Of a stretch of 64,000 nucleotides of DNA, positions 25,551 through 34,556 are shown piece after piece; the stretch's first letter is position 1; each line of letters opens with the position of its first letter. The translations under genes and the position numbers were made by a program. This stretch comes from Gorillibacterium timonense (GTDB taxonomy: Bacteria > Bacillota > Bacilli > Paenibacillales > NBRC-103111). Below the pieces are notes generated by a model. The model was given only the letters and a program-made list of their open reading frames with translations. It did no database searches and was not told the origin of the DNA. The DNA lies in the NCBI RefSeq assembly GCF_001457415.1, contig NZ_LN881723.1:591246-655245 (forward strand). The letters run 5' to 3'.

Positions 25551-25568
25551 GAAACGAGGTGAAGCCGT

Positions 25569-26234
25569 ATGCTTTATATCATCTATGACCTGGAAATGAC
25601 CGTCTGCCGCAAAAAGAACCAGATCTCTGAAATCATTGAGATCGGCGCCGCAAAAGTCACCGAGCAGGACGGACAGCTCGTCGTGGCGGACACGTTTCAG
25701 GCGTTTGTTCAGCCGGTGAAAAACCCGGTTCTCACCAAATCGACGATCGAATTTACCGGAATCACCCAGGAGAACGTCCGCACTGCCGATCCATTCCCGG
25801 AAGCGCTGGCGAAATTCCTGGCCTGGATCGGGACTTCCGATTATTATCTGTGCTCCTGGGGGCCTGACGATAAGCTGCAATTCGTCCGCGAATGTCGCAG
25901 TCACAAGCTCGACATGACCTGGATTCGCAATCACAACAACCTGCAGCGGCAGCTGACCTCCATCCGTAAGCAGGAGAAGCACCAGCAGATGGGGCTGAAG
26001 GCCGCTCTGGAATGGCTCGAGATTCCCTTCTCCGGCTCGCACCACCGAGCCATGGACGATGCCTTTAATACGGCGCAGATTTTTGTCCGCCTCGCCGACC
26101 AGATGAAACTGGAGCTGAATGAGTTCGCGGAAGAGAAGCGCGAGGATGAGATTGTCTATAAAACCGGTCACTTTGCCAACAATCCGTTCGGCAACCTGGC
26201 TGATCTGTTGGAGGAAGAACCTTATGCGGGATAA
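25569..26234 (+). CDS. DEDDh-type 3'-5' exonuclease
   Basis: 221 residues. Exo I is YDLEMT (D7, E9), exo II lies around LCSWGPDDK, exo III is SHHRAMDDAFNTAQIF. This resembles the KapD/ERI-1-like branch rather than the polymerase III epsilon subunit. It removes nucleotides from 3' ends of RNA or DNA; the natural substrate is not evident. GAGGTG precedes the ATG. The end overlaps the PAP2 gene by 11 bases, so the two form an operon. Confidence 0.87.
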   Translation: MLYIIYDLEMTVCRKKNQISEIIEIGAAKVTEQDGQLVVADTFQAFVQPVKNPVLTKSTIEFTGITQENVRTADPFPEALAKFLAWIGTSDYYLCSWGPDDKLQFVRECRSHKLDMTWIRNHNNLQRQLTSIRKQEKHQQMGLKAALEWLEIPFSGSHHRAMDDAFNTAQIFVRLADQMKLELNEFAEEKREDEIVYKTGHFANNPFGNLADLLEEEPYAG

Positions 26235-26928
26235 AGAACCCCTTGTCGTATCCTCGGATCGCAACGTCCGCTTTGCGATTCCAGAGAAGCTGAAGAAATA
26301 TTATCCTTTGCTAGGCATGGGGATGTTCCCGGTCATGGGTCTCATCTATGCGGCTGTGAACGGCCCCCGCGGCAAGGTGCAGAATCTGGTCACCGCTCTC
26401 GACACCGCGATCCCGCTCGTGAAAGTGTTCGCGATTCCTTACTCGATCTGGATCGTATTCATTTACGCATGCGTGATCTATTTTCTGATGAAGGATCGTA
26501 AAGTCTATTACGAATGCCTCGTCACCTATGCCTTATGCGCACTGGCCTGTTACGGAATCTATGCCGTCTTCCAAACGACGGTGCCAAGGCCGGTGCTCTA
26601 CGGCGATGATCCGCTGACGCAGCTGCTTCGGTATATCTATCGGAGAGACCAACCCTTCAACTGCTTCCCGAGCATTCACTGCTTCTCCTGCTTCATGGTG
26701 ATGCGCGCGCTGTACAAGAGCCATTTCAAGACGAAGCTGAATCAGACGCTCATCTACGGAATGGCAACAACCATCATCCTGTCGACCTTCTTCGTCAAGC
26801 AGCATGTCGTGCTCGACGCAGCGGCGGCTTTCCTGCTCGTGCAGATCATCCACCGACTGGTCGTGTGGCAATCCCAAGCGGGCTGGCCGCTCTTCCGCAA
26901 GCTGGTCGCTCAGGTGCGAAGCCTGTAA
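26224..26928 (+). CDS. PAP2-family membrane phosphatase
   Basis: 234 residues with about six membrane helices. The PAP2 triad region is reduced to PSIHCFSC (149-156, motif C2) and FVKQHVVLD (191-198, motif C3); the N-terminal KxxxxxxRP motif is represented by TTVPRP. Members dephosphorylate phosphatidate, undecaprenyl diphosphate or related lipids, or act as inositol phosphorylceramide synthase-like transferases. The start at ATG 26224 has GGAGG upstream and lies inside the exonuclease gene. Confidence 0.85.
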   Translation: MRDKEPLVVSSDRNVRFAIPEKLKKYYPLLGMGMFPVMGLIYAAVNGPRGKVQNLVTALDTAIPLVKVFAIPYSIWIVFIYACVIYFLMKDRKVYYECLVTYALCALACYGIYAVFQTTVPRPVLYGDDPLTQLLRYIYRRDQPFNCFPSIHCFSCFMVMRALYKSHFKTKLNQTLIYGMATTIILSTFFVKQHVVLDAAAAFLLVQIIHRLVVWQSQAGWPLFRKLVAQVRSL

Positions 26929-26982
26929 TTCAATGGCATCATCATTACACTAGATCCCTTCGTTCAAATCATCCATGCCATG

Positions 26983-27009
26983 AAAAAACGGCCCTTCGGC
27001 CGTTTTTTT
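26983..27009. terminator. Strong bidirectional terminator
   Basis: AAAAAACGGCC, loop CTTC, GGCCGTTTTTTT. It ends the exonuclease-PAP2 operon and, on the other strand, the thioesterase gene. Confidence 0.92.
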
Positions 27010-27060
27010 GCGTTATACCCAAAGCCTTGACAAGTAGATAGGAGATTGGGAAGCCGGAGA

Positions 27061-27648
27061 CTATAGGCTTCCTTCTCCCGCTTTCATCCTCGCTTTTCGC
27101 ACAAGCTGAAGGAAGGTTCCCGTAGCCGTTGCGACTAGCTGGCCCCGGTCATTCTGAATCGTGCAGGCCACTTGCCAGATGTCCGCCGCATGATGGACCA
27201 CCCGCGCCTCCGCGAGGAGCCGCTTGCCGATGCCGGGATTGTGATAGGTCACATTCATATCGAGGGTCACATATTTGTCCGGGTCCTGGATATAGTCTTC
27301 CAGCATCCAGGCCATGGCCATATCGGCGAGAGTTGCTGTCAGCCCCCCGTACACGATTCGGTACGGATTCTGCATATCGGGGCGAATCGGCATGCCACAA
27401 CGAAAAACTCCGTCCGCTCCGCGCTCTTCCCGCTCAATCTGCAGGAAATTCCCCAGAAACGGGTAGCGATTCGTCTTCATCCCCGCCAAGGCTCGCACCG
27501 TCTCTTCCACGACATGGACGTCGCGCTCCGACAATCCTTCGATCTTCTCGATCAATTCCTTCCGTTCCACTTCGATCACCCGCTTTTCGTGCGTTTCCTC
27601 CTGCCTGTCCGGCAGGTCATCCTTCCATCTTACCTTACAAGCATCCAT
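27061..27648 (-). CDS. PaaI-type hotdog thioesterase
   Basis: The C-terminal 140 residues are a hotdog domain with NPYRIVYGGLTATLADMAMA (the conserved glycine-rich helix entry) and VTLDMNVTYHNPGIG, as in PaaI/YdiI acyl-CoA thioesterases. The N-terminal 35 residues form a predicted helix (KELIEKIEGLSERDVHVV). The start is unsure: ATG 27648 lacks a clear ribosome site, and GTGs at 27579 and 27570 are alternatives. The acyl substrate is unknown. Confidence 0.8.
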   Translation of the reverse strand: MDACKVRWKDDLPDRQEETHEKRVIEVERKELIEKIEGLSERDVHVVEETVRALAGMKTNRYPFLGNFLQIEREERGADGVFRCGMPIRPDMQNPYRIVYGGLTATLADMAMAWMLEDYIQDPDKYVTLDMNVTYHNPGIGKRLLAEARVVHHAADIWQVACTIQNDRGQLVATATGTFLQLVRKARMKAGEGSL

Positions 27649-27673
27649 CCTGGCAAAGGTCTGTTCCCATCCC

Positions 27674-27742
27674 AAAAGGCCCCCAAGCCGCGAGGTCCGG
27701 AATCCCTTCCGATTCCTTGTTCCGCAGCCTGAGGGCCTGTTT
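27674..27742 (-). terminator. Terminator of the Ig-like repeat gene
   Basis: Read leftwards, AGGCCCTCAGGCTGCGGAA pairs in part with TTCCGG and GCGGCTTGGGGGCCT, then TTTT. About 40 bp after the stop at 27782. Confidence 0.6.
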
Positions 27743-27781
27743 ACCTGTTGTCTATCGCTTGCTGTGGGTCGATTCGTACGC

Positions 27782-28858
27782 TTAGTTCTTCTGCTTAACC
27801 ACGACGGTAAACGTCTTGGACTCGCTCGCCATATCATTATAGAGAATAGCGGTCAGCACCACGGCTTGATCGCCCGTTCCGACTGCGGGGCGGTTCACTT
27901 TCTTCCCTCCATTGGGAATCAGGGCGGTGTTGGAGGACAGCCAAAGAATCTTCGAACCGTTCTCCCCTTGGGAAGGAAGCTTCAGCTCCCGGGTAACCGA
28001 CGCTGCGGTATCGGTTCCGCTAAATCCGATGGTCAGCGCAGCCTTGTCAGCGGCAACCTTTTGAGCTTCCGACAATACCGGTTTGACAGTCACGGTAAAG
28101 CTGAGCGTATCGGAGATGCTGCCGCTCGTAATAATGGCCGTGAGCAGCACCGTTCCGTTCGCATCGGGGCCAGGTCGGTTCACCGTCTTGCCGTCATTCG
28201 AGATCACGGATGGATTGGAGGAATACCAGGTGATCTTGGAGCCGTTCGCTCCCTTGGTCGGCAAGCCAATCGGCTTGGTGACGGACGAAGCCGAATCCCC
28301 TTTGGCATAGTCCAGCTTGAGTGCCGCTTTGTCGAGCGCGACCTTCTGAGCATCGCTGATGTCGGCTTTCACCGTTAGTTCGAACACTTTATAGTCCTGT
28401 GCTGTTCCATACGACAGAACGGCGATCAGCACAACTTTGACGTCGCCTGTGCCTGCAGCCGGGCGTTTGATGAGCTTGCCCTCATTCGTCAGCATGTCCG
28501 GGTAGCTCGACTGCCAAGTGATCTTAACCCCTTGCTTTCCTGTTTGGGGAAGCTTATCGAGTGAAGTTGTGACGGATGCGACGGTATCCTTGCCGCCGAA
28601 ATCGATAGCGAGTGCCGCTTTCGCCTCCGCTACGCGGGAGGCATCGGTCTTCTTCGCTTTTTTATTCGGCTGGTTCTTCTTCCACTGTTGGACGAAATTA
28701 TCGAGTACTTGCCGGGATCTGTCGCTGCCTACCGCTTTCCCGTTCTTCTCCTGCCCGGGAGGGGTCGATTTGCCTTGTGCCATCGTAGCTGCAGGAGCAA
28801 TAGCTCCGAGAATGAGCGCGCTTGCGGTGATCAGGGTCAGTGTCTTTTTGGATATCAC
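27782..28858 (-). CDS. Secreted protein with three bacterial Ig-like (aBig_2-type) repeats
   Basis: 358 residues: signal peptide (residues 1-28, cut near TMAQG), a Lys/Asn-rich linker, then three repeats of about 85 residues (about 90, 175 and 262 onwards), each with a helix such as AEAKAALAIDF, then ITWQSS-like and KRPAAGTGD-like strands. These are atrophied bacterial Ig domains common in Paenibacillus surface proteins. No catalytic domain and no S-layer anchor are present, so it may be a free wall or matrix protein. I start at GTG 28858 with AAGGAGAGG seven bases upstream. Confidence 0.82.
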   Translation of the reverse strand: MISKKTLTLITASALILGAIAPAATMAQGKSTPPGQEKNGKAVGSDRSRQVLDNFVQQWKKNQPNKKAKKTDASRVAEAKAALAIDFGGKDTVASVTTSLDKLPQTGKQGVKITWQSSYPDMLTNEGKLIKRPAAGTGDVKVVLIAVLSYGTAQDYKVFELTVKADISDAQKVALDKAALKLDYAKGDSASSVTKPIGLPTKGANGSKITWYSSNPSVISNDGKTVNRPGPDANGTVLLTAIITSGSISDTLSFTVTVKPVLSEAQKVAADKAALTIGFSGTDTAASVTRELKLPSQGENGSKILWLSSNTALIPNGGKKVNRPAVGTGDQAVVLTAILYNDMASESKTFTVVVKQKN

Positions 28859-28948
28859 CCGTGATCCTCTCCTTTTCTGTATCAATTTTCAATATACAGA
28901 TTCGGCGGCCGCTGCCATTTTCAGGGTGTATGGGGGTCCAGCGCCTCT

Positions 28949-29935
28949 TTAGAACAATAAATCGAGTATTTCGTCCTCCGTCACGGGACCAAAGTAATAC
29001 TTGAGATCGACACCATTCAACGCCTCGCGGACGGACTCCCGGTCATATTTCACTCCGGCAAGCTTCTCTTCGATCTCCGCCACTTCTCCTACCCCGAAGA
29101 AATCGCCGTACAGCGACGCTCGGGATATACGGCCGTTCTGAACATCCAGCCGGAAGTCGTAAGTTCCCGCAGTCAGCCGCTTCACTTGCCGGTAGTTGAA
29201 GTCAGGAGATTTGCCGTAGTTCCAGTCCCAATTGCCATATCGCTCGGCCGAGATCGCGCGGACTTGCTCCCAGTCCTTTTCCGTAAGCGGGTACTTTTGG
29301 ACGTCTTTACCTTCAAAAAACGAATGCAGGAGAAAGCTGCGGAACTCCTCAATGGTCATCGGTTGATCGAGGAACTCCGTGATGTTGGCGACGCGGCTCG
29401 AAACCGATTTGACCGCCTTCGATTTGAATTTCTCCGCATTCACCCGCAGAGCCGACGCGACCTTGCCGAGCTCGGTATTGAACAGCAGCGTACCGTGGCT
29501 GAACATCCGGCCTTTCTGTGTGAATTGAGCGTTGCCAGAAATTTTGCGTTCTCCAATCTGAATATCGTTGCGGCCCGAAAGCTCCGCCTCAATCCCCAGT
29601 TTGCGCAGCGCCGCTACCACCGGATCGGTGAACTTGCGGAAGTTGTGAAAGGAGTTGCCGTCGTCGTTCGTGATGAAGCTGTAGTTCAGGTTGCCGAGAT
29701 CGTGGTAGACCGCTCCGCCTCCGGACAGCCTCCGAACCACCTTGAGGCCTTCCTGATCCACGTATTCCGTATTGATCTCTTCCATCGTGTTCTGGTTTTT
29801 GCCGATGATGATGGAAGGCTCGTTGATGTAGAACAGCAAATAATCCGAATCCGCGGGCAGATTCTTCAGCGCGTATTCCTCGAGCGCCAGGTTGATTCGC
29901 GGGTCCGTTATTCCTTCGTTATCGATGAACAGCAT
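28949..29935 (-). CDS. lplJ: Lipoate-protein ligase (LplJ type)
   Basis: 328 residues. It activates lipoate with ATP and attaches it to E2 and GcvH domains. Seen: LLFYINEPSIIIGKNQN, the RRLSGGGAVYHD lipoate-AMP loop, and ERKISGNAQF with the catalytic lysine; a C-terminal accessory domain follows. The ATG at 29935 gives the LplJ-type MLFIDNEGI start and has GCGGAGG seven bases upstream; an alternative ATG at 29977 would add 14 residues. Monocistronic. Confidence 0.9.
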   Translation of the reverse strand: MLFIDNEGITDPRINLALEEYALKNLPADSDYLLFYINEPSIIIGKNQNTMEEINTEYVDQEGLKVVRRLSGGGAVYHDLGNLNYSFITNDDGNSFHNFRKFTDPVVAALRKLGIEAELSGRNDIQIGERKISGNAQFTQKGRMFSHGTLLFNTELGKVASALRVNAEKFKSKAVKSVSSRVANITEFLDQPMTIEEFRSFLLHSFFEGKDVQKYPLTEKDWEQVRAISAERYGNWDWNYGKSPDFNYRQVKRLTAGTYDFRLDVQNGRISRASLYGDFFGVGEVAEIEEKLAGVKYDRESVREALNGVDLKYYFGPVTEDEILDLLF

Positions 29936-30176
29936 GTCAGGTCCCTCCGCTTTGCTTATGTAAGTTTTATTGCTCATCTTTCACGATATCACTCCTGAGC
30001 GGAGGGCGCAAACGCGTGATCAAATTCACAAAATGAAAGCTAGTTATATTAGTGTTAGAAATATCATATCTAATTATTGGTAATATTTCATATGATTAGT
30101 TCATTCGCCTGGCGCACTGCAAACGATCATGCCTTGACAAGCAGTTCTACAAACGGGTGGGAAGACCGGGAGGACG

Positions 30177-30738
30177 ATGGAGCGAGATATGGAAGAGTTA
30201 GAAGATAAGATTTTGCCTTATCTGCGGGTACTGGTTCTTACGCTGTTTGTGAGCCATATCGTTTTTATATGGAACATGGTTACTCATTACCAGCAAAAAC
30301 AGTATTCTGGATTAAGAAAGAGTATTCGATTGTATTTTTCACGTGATCTAACAGGTGGGCTTGATACGACAGGTATTTATCACTGGTATTATGACGTATT
30401 CAAAAGATATTTTCTGATCGATAATGCCATACTCTTTCTTACCCTCGCTCTTCTTGTTTATTTGTTTATGAGGAACAAAGGGATCTTCCTGGGGCTTATG
30501 CTAGCCGTCTATTCCGGTTTGTTTATCGTCCACATTTTCCCGGATCTTTGGTTCATGATGACGGGGAATGTCACGATTCTGACGGGAGTGCGTTTCCTGT
30601 TCGCAAGCGGTGCATCCCATCCCGGTATGACTGACCGGTTTCAAGACGTTGTATGGCTCGATCGTGGGTGTAGCCGCCATTGGATATGCCATCTACACGA
30701 TTTCACATTTTCGCAAACCTCCTATTAGGCAAGAGTAA
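30177..30738 (+). pseudogene. Four-helix membrane protein with a late frameshift
   Basis: The first frame (30177-30728) gives three membrane helices (about 17-37, 80-100, 104-130) and then a non-hydrophobic nonsense tail. The +1 frame is open from 30631 to the TAA at 30736-30738 and encodes TLYGSIVGVAAIGYAIYTI, a convincing fourth helix with a basic end. The reading frame therefore shifts between about 30590 and 30640. GGGAGG lies three bases before ATG 30177, and TTGACA at 30133 could be a -35 box. The family is not recognised. It may be a true pseudogene, a sequencing error or a programmed shift. Confidence 0.6.
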
Positions 30739-30767
30739 ATCTCAGACCCAATGATTATCCTCCGTAC

Positions 30768-30810
30768 AAAAAAGTACCGCCGGAGCAGCTCGCTCACCGA
30801 CAGTACTTTT
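30768..30810. terminator. Bidirectional hairpin between the membrane protein and zinc-ribbon gene
   Basis: AAAAAAGTAC pairs with GTACTTTT; T or A runs on both sides. It lies between two converging genes. Confidence 0.65.
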
Positions 30811-30823
30811 GCTTGCTAACCTT

Positions 30824-30949
30824 TTACTTCGCAGTCGTCTCTTCGACCTTCTCGAAGCTTTCCTTCGGGGCGTCGCACTTCGCGCATTTGCCCGGACGGC
30901 AGCGGCCTTCCTTCGTTTCGCCGCAAGCCTTGCATTTCCATACTGCCAT
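30824..30949 (-). CDS. 41-residue rubredoxin-like zinc-ribbon protein
   Basis: A complete short frame, ATG 30949 to TAA 30824, with GAGGTG seven bases upstream. The protein reads MAVWKCKACGETKEG, then a second knuckle KCAKC: two CxxC pairs (C6/C9 and C22/C25) plus C17, and a Lys/Glu-rich end. This is the pattern of very small RCKP-type rubredoxin-like domains that bind zinc or iron. Function unknown. Confidence 0.75.
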   Translation of the reverse strand: MAVWKCKACGETKEGRCRPGKCAKCDAPKESFEKVEETTAK

Positions 30950-31132
30950 GGGTTGCACCTCGCTTCCGTTATCCGAGTTTTACGAGCGTGGAGCGCTCTC
31001 CTGTACTCTTTTCGAGAAAAAGGCGAACACTCCTTCCCCTAGTTTTGTCGGTTTTGCGGCAGCTTCATCGGAGACCAAACCCCTTTTATTCTCCCCTTTT
31101 AAATGGTCACAGCAGGTACTACTTACTCATTA

Positions 31133-31651
31133 TCAGTCGATCAATTGAATTTTCCATTCTCCTGCTTCGTTAGGCTCGAAGTAATATCCTAGATTTACTT
31201 CGTCAATCCTTTTGTCTCTCCATATTTGTACGAGTACTGAGATTGATATCCCCTCGCCCTTCGGATAGTATTCGCATCGAGAAATATCTAGAAATCTGTA
31301 TTGGTTTGTGTTTTTAACGAAATCCATATTACCAGGAGTATCATGACCTTCAAGTAAAGTCGCTTTGAATTTGACTTCATCTTTATTGACGAGAGCTTCC
31401 AAGTTGTCTTTTAATCGTTGTCGAATTTCATCCGTGATGAAATCCTGATTCAATTTGAAGAAGTCAACAAAAACCCCTTTCTCGAATGAAGTTATTTCCT
31501 GTGTGACAACAGGTGATTCAAGTGACTGTGATGGTCGTGTATTTTTTACCGTAGCAGATGATTGAAGATCTTCTGAGTTATTTTCATTTATGTGTGTACA
31601 CCCGGTTAATAAAATGATCAGCAAAATTCCTACCGGTAATAAGTGCTTCAT
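31133..31651 (-). CDS. Hypothetical lipoprotein
   Basis: 172 residues with a classic lipobox: MKHLLPVGILLIILLTGC, the cysteine at 18 being the predicted lipidation site. A Ser/Asn-rich linker follows, then a compact domain (about 55-172) of mixed helix and strand. No family is recognised. An excellent AAGGAGGAG stands before ATG 31651. The gene is clearly more AT-rich than its surroundings, which with the neighbouring IS remnants suggests recent transfer. Confidence 0.75.
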   Translation of the reverse strand: MKHLLPVGILLIILLTGCTHINENNSEDLQSSATVKNTRPSQSLESPVVTQEITSFEKGVFVDFFKLNQDFITDEIRQRLKDNLEALVNKDEVKFKATLLEGHDTPGNMDFVKNTNQYRFLDISRCEYYPKGEGISISVLVQIWRDKRIDEVNLGYYFEPNEAGEWKIQLID

Positions 31652-31756
31652 AAACTCTCCTCCTTTTTATATAATAAACGAGAATAAATGGTAAAAGTTT
31701 CAATGACAGAATAAACACACGCTTCACTCAATTTCAATGTAAAAAAGGCAAAAAGA

Positions 31757-32695
31757 AGGTATCCCAAAAGTCATTGTAGATGACTGAGGGACTCCCTCTT
31801 TTCAATTCGTAACACAAAAAGAAACCACTCTGGTAAAAATCCAACCATAACCAATAGGAGAGGTTTCTTATGTACATTCAATATAGCACGTAGCTTATCC
31901 TAGAGGTGGACGAGACTGTTATCACCCCAAGATACTCAGCATAATCATCATTTACACCTATACGCAACGCATCAACTCCTCTCGTCAGATTGCCAAGGCC
32001 GTCCGCGAAAATGTTAATGTAGATCGCAGGTAGGTAGCGCCCAGACTTTCGAACCATCAACTGCTTTCGCTCGGAGCGCATGAAAGCTGTGCAGGAGACC
32101 GTGTTTACTGCGGTTCTTCAATTTTTAGCGGAAGATAACTACGTGCAGCTCATGCATTACTTTGTGGACAGTACCAAGATCGAAGCCAATGCCAACCGAT
32201 ATACCTTTGTTTGGGGGAAGAAGAAGGACCGCATAAGGATCGGGATCTTCCCGAACTGGGCGAGTCTTTCTACCATAACGAGTGAGAAGCTGGAGCATGC
32301 CGTCAAACAATTGAGGGAACGCCTGCAGGAGAAGCCGAACGGTAAGCCACTAAAGAAAGCAGTGCGTATTCTCCGTAAGGACCTTCTTCCTCGCATGAAG
32401 CGATTTTAGGCACGAGAAACAGCTACAGCAAAACCGACCATGACGCCACCTTTATGGGAATGAAAGAAGACCATATGCGAAACGGCCAGCTCAAGCCAGG
32501 TTACAATGTGCAGATCGGTACCGAAAACCAGTTCATATTCTCAGTATAGCGGCCTACCGATTCACGCTGCCTCATCCCTCATCTGGAGAAAGTAAAATCG
32601 CAGCTTGGGAAGTTGTCAACGACCCTTGGTTTCATTTAGCTGTCATATCATTTTGTCGCTGAGGGTGTCAAAAGTTTGCTTCTGAGACACCCTCT
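31757..32695 (+). mobile_element. Decayed IS1182-type insertion element
   Basis: The left end GGTATCCCAAAAGTCATT (near 31757) and the right end GAGGGTGTCAAAAG with GAGACACCCTC (32661-32693) look like eroded termini of this family. Between them lies a broken transposase. Much of the 3' part is missing, since the whole spans only about 0.95 kb against about 1.7 kb for an intact copy. Confidence 0.65.
31870..32547 (+). pseudogene. IS1182-family transposase remnant
   Basis: Pieces in different frames: ATG 31870 with MYIQYS; around 31930-32035 a PKILSIIIYTYTQRINSSRQ-like stretch followed by QIAKAVREN; a clean frame 32080-32409 with MHYFVDSTKIEANANRYTFV (one catalytic Asp region) and KKKDRI; and 32410-32547 with [26 protein letters not shown]. 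The start, middle and DDE core of an IS1182 transposase are recognisable, but there are stops and at least two frame changes. Confidence 0.8.
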
Positions 32696-32719
32696 TTTCT
32701 GAAGCATTTGGAATAACGT

Positions 32720-33449
32720 TTATAGCCAAGTCGCGTTCGTAATTGTTACGGTACTAACAGTAGGACGGGAACCGAAAGAAACCGTTCCAACCGTTCCATT
32801 AGCATTTTTATATCGCATTTTGGATGCAGTGCTTCCATCCAGCATAACTCCATCGTAGCAACCTAAAGAGGACATGATCCCTCGTACTTCAAAAGGAGTT
32901 GCTTGGTCGATTACGGCAAGGACGATTTTCCCGCTTTTGATGCCGATGGCAGAGCGATAATTAGATCCGGTGATGTCGGCATTTCCCTTTTCGGATGCGA
33001 GTTTTGTGGTAAGGACGCTTGCTGAAGTAATTGTCGAGTCTCCGATGAATAGGCTAATACCACCAATCGCCCAATCAACCCAACTTGTCGGAATGGAAAG
33101 GTCAGCAGATGTGTTGAGAATAAAAGAGGATGCAGTCCTCGAACTACCATTGTTCGGACGGAAGCAAACAAACGTCCCCCGTTTGAAACCTTGATTTGTT
33201 GCACCATTCGGACCGAGGGACGCGCAACCTCCCCCCCCAAGTAATACCGCAAGTTACAAAGGTGCCGTCATCAAAGAAAGTTCCATTGATACCTAATTTA
33301 TCAGAAAGATCCAGTTCTTTTCTTACTTTTTTAGTAGGATCAGCATTATAAAGACTGAGTATTTCAACACCGGTTGCGCTGATGTCTACTTCGATGTAAT
33401 CCACCGACTTGGAATTAATTGTACTATGTGTGTGTTTTGCAACAGCCAT
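32720..33449 (-). pseudogene. Phosphodiester-glycosidase-like (NAGPA domain) protein, frameshifted in a G8 tract
   Basis: From ATG 33449 (AGGAGG upstream) the frame reads MAVAKHTHSTINSKSVDYIE, then INGTFFDDGTFVTCGITWGG and stops early after the G8 run (33231-33238). Removing one G joins it to a second frame with GTFVCFRPNNG, AIGIKSGKIVLAVID and YDGVMLDGSTASKM, ending at TAA 32720: about 242 residues in all. INGTFF and the late DG-S loop are typical of NAGPA/DUF2233 phosphodiester glycosidases, which also occur on phage and host surface loci. The gene is AT-rich and flanked by IS remnants. Confidence 0.7.
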
Positions 33450-33639
33450 TTTGGATTTCCTCCTATTTGCGTATTTATAAGCATTATTTTTAGGTTAGGA
33501 ATTGGTGCGGGCTAGGATAACCGAGCGGAAGGCGTATCCTTCGCCACTCACCGCCAGGAAACCTTTCCAATTACTTGTCCTTATAAAGTAAAGTGAGACA
33601 AACTCGAAAAAAACAACCTATTCAAAATTTATGCATGAA

Positions 33640-34110
33640 GCTTTCGTTAGCGATTTAAAGGATATAAGACAAGCAAATAAATATACGGATTGAACCTCTG
33701 TCAATAGAAAGATACAAAGAATAAAAGAATCGAGAAAAATATGCCGCCCTTCCAAGTCTAGAATGGATTCGTTTTGCATTATAGAAGCATGTGATGTATT
33801 CGAAGATTCGCTTTTGTGTTTGTTTGAAGGTTGCCAGCCGGGCTTGGTAATCGTGAGGGGCATACTGGCTTCCGCGATCTGAATGGTGAAGCAGTCCTTC
33901 TTCAGGCTGCTGCTGGTTGCATTTCCGACCCTGAGCCTGAATGACCAACTTCTTTGTCATCCGTTCAACCATCTGGAACCCCACGATTTTTCGGCTTTGA
34001 GATCTATGACGCTCACCAAATACAGCCTCCCTCATCGGTGACGATATAGGTAATATCTGTAAGACGGGCTTTATTCCGTTTCTCCGTTCGGAACTACCGA
34101 TTCAAAAGGT
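33640..34110 (-). pseudogene. IS3-family (IS150-like) transposase remnant
   Basis: On the minus strand: NKARLTDITYIVTDEGG (near 34070), RKIVGFQMVERMTKKLVIQA, EEGLLHHSDRGSQYAPHDYQ, and QKRIFEYITCFYNAKRIHS, which are the integrase-core DDE blocks of OrfB. Frame changes and deletions separate them, and the end runs into unrelated sequence. No OrfA and no intact termini were found. Confidence 0.8.
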
Positions 34111-34176
34111 TCTCCAATCTGTTATTGCCATGCCTCATCCTCTTCTTTTCAAAAATGTTGGGTTGTGATGGAACAC

Positions 34177-34262
34177 AAAAAAGCGCTTCTCCCAGAAAAT
34201 GATCGTTAAAATAGGCAAATTCAACCTATTCCGGCTGATCATAATCTTGGAGAGACGCTTTC
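34177..34262. repeat. Long imperfect hairpin in the IS-rich patch
   Basis: AAAAGCGCTTCTCCCAGA with AATGATC (34177-34205) pairs with GATCAT and CTTGGAGAGACGCTT (34237-34262); AATAGG/CCTATT pairs inside, so almost the whole 86 bp folds. It may be a MITE-like relic or the end of a lost element. Confidence 0.6.
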
Positions 34263-34556
34263 TGCAAAAATGGTTCACGGCGCCTGCCAGAACCCTTATT
34301 GATGAAAAATTGAATTGATATCCCTTACTATATTTCAGTTTGGTTGGATACCTAATCCATAATATACGGTCATCATACCGACAATGCTGTAATATCAATA
34401 ACGGTCAGGAGGGTAAACGAATGAAAGAAAGTTCCTCTTTTCTATGGGATTATTAGAACGGATTGAGCCGTTTCCTCTCCCTTCCGATGGAAGTGTGGGT
34501 TAGAAAGTTAATGCTTAGGAAACGATCCTTCTAATACTTATTACTAGGTGGACAGC
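34263..34556 (+). other. Gene-free stretch with a tiny orphan reading frame
   Basis: A perfect ribosome site AGGAGGG (34407-34413) precedes ATG 34421, but the frame is only 11 codons (MKESSSFLWDY, stop at 34454). It is probably the beginning of a transposase cut off by deletion. Nothing else is visible between the hairpin and the amj-like gene end. Confidence 0.4.
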
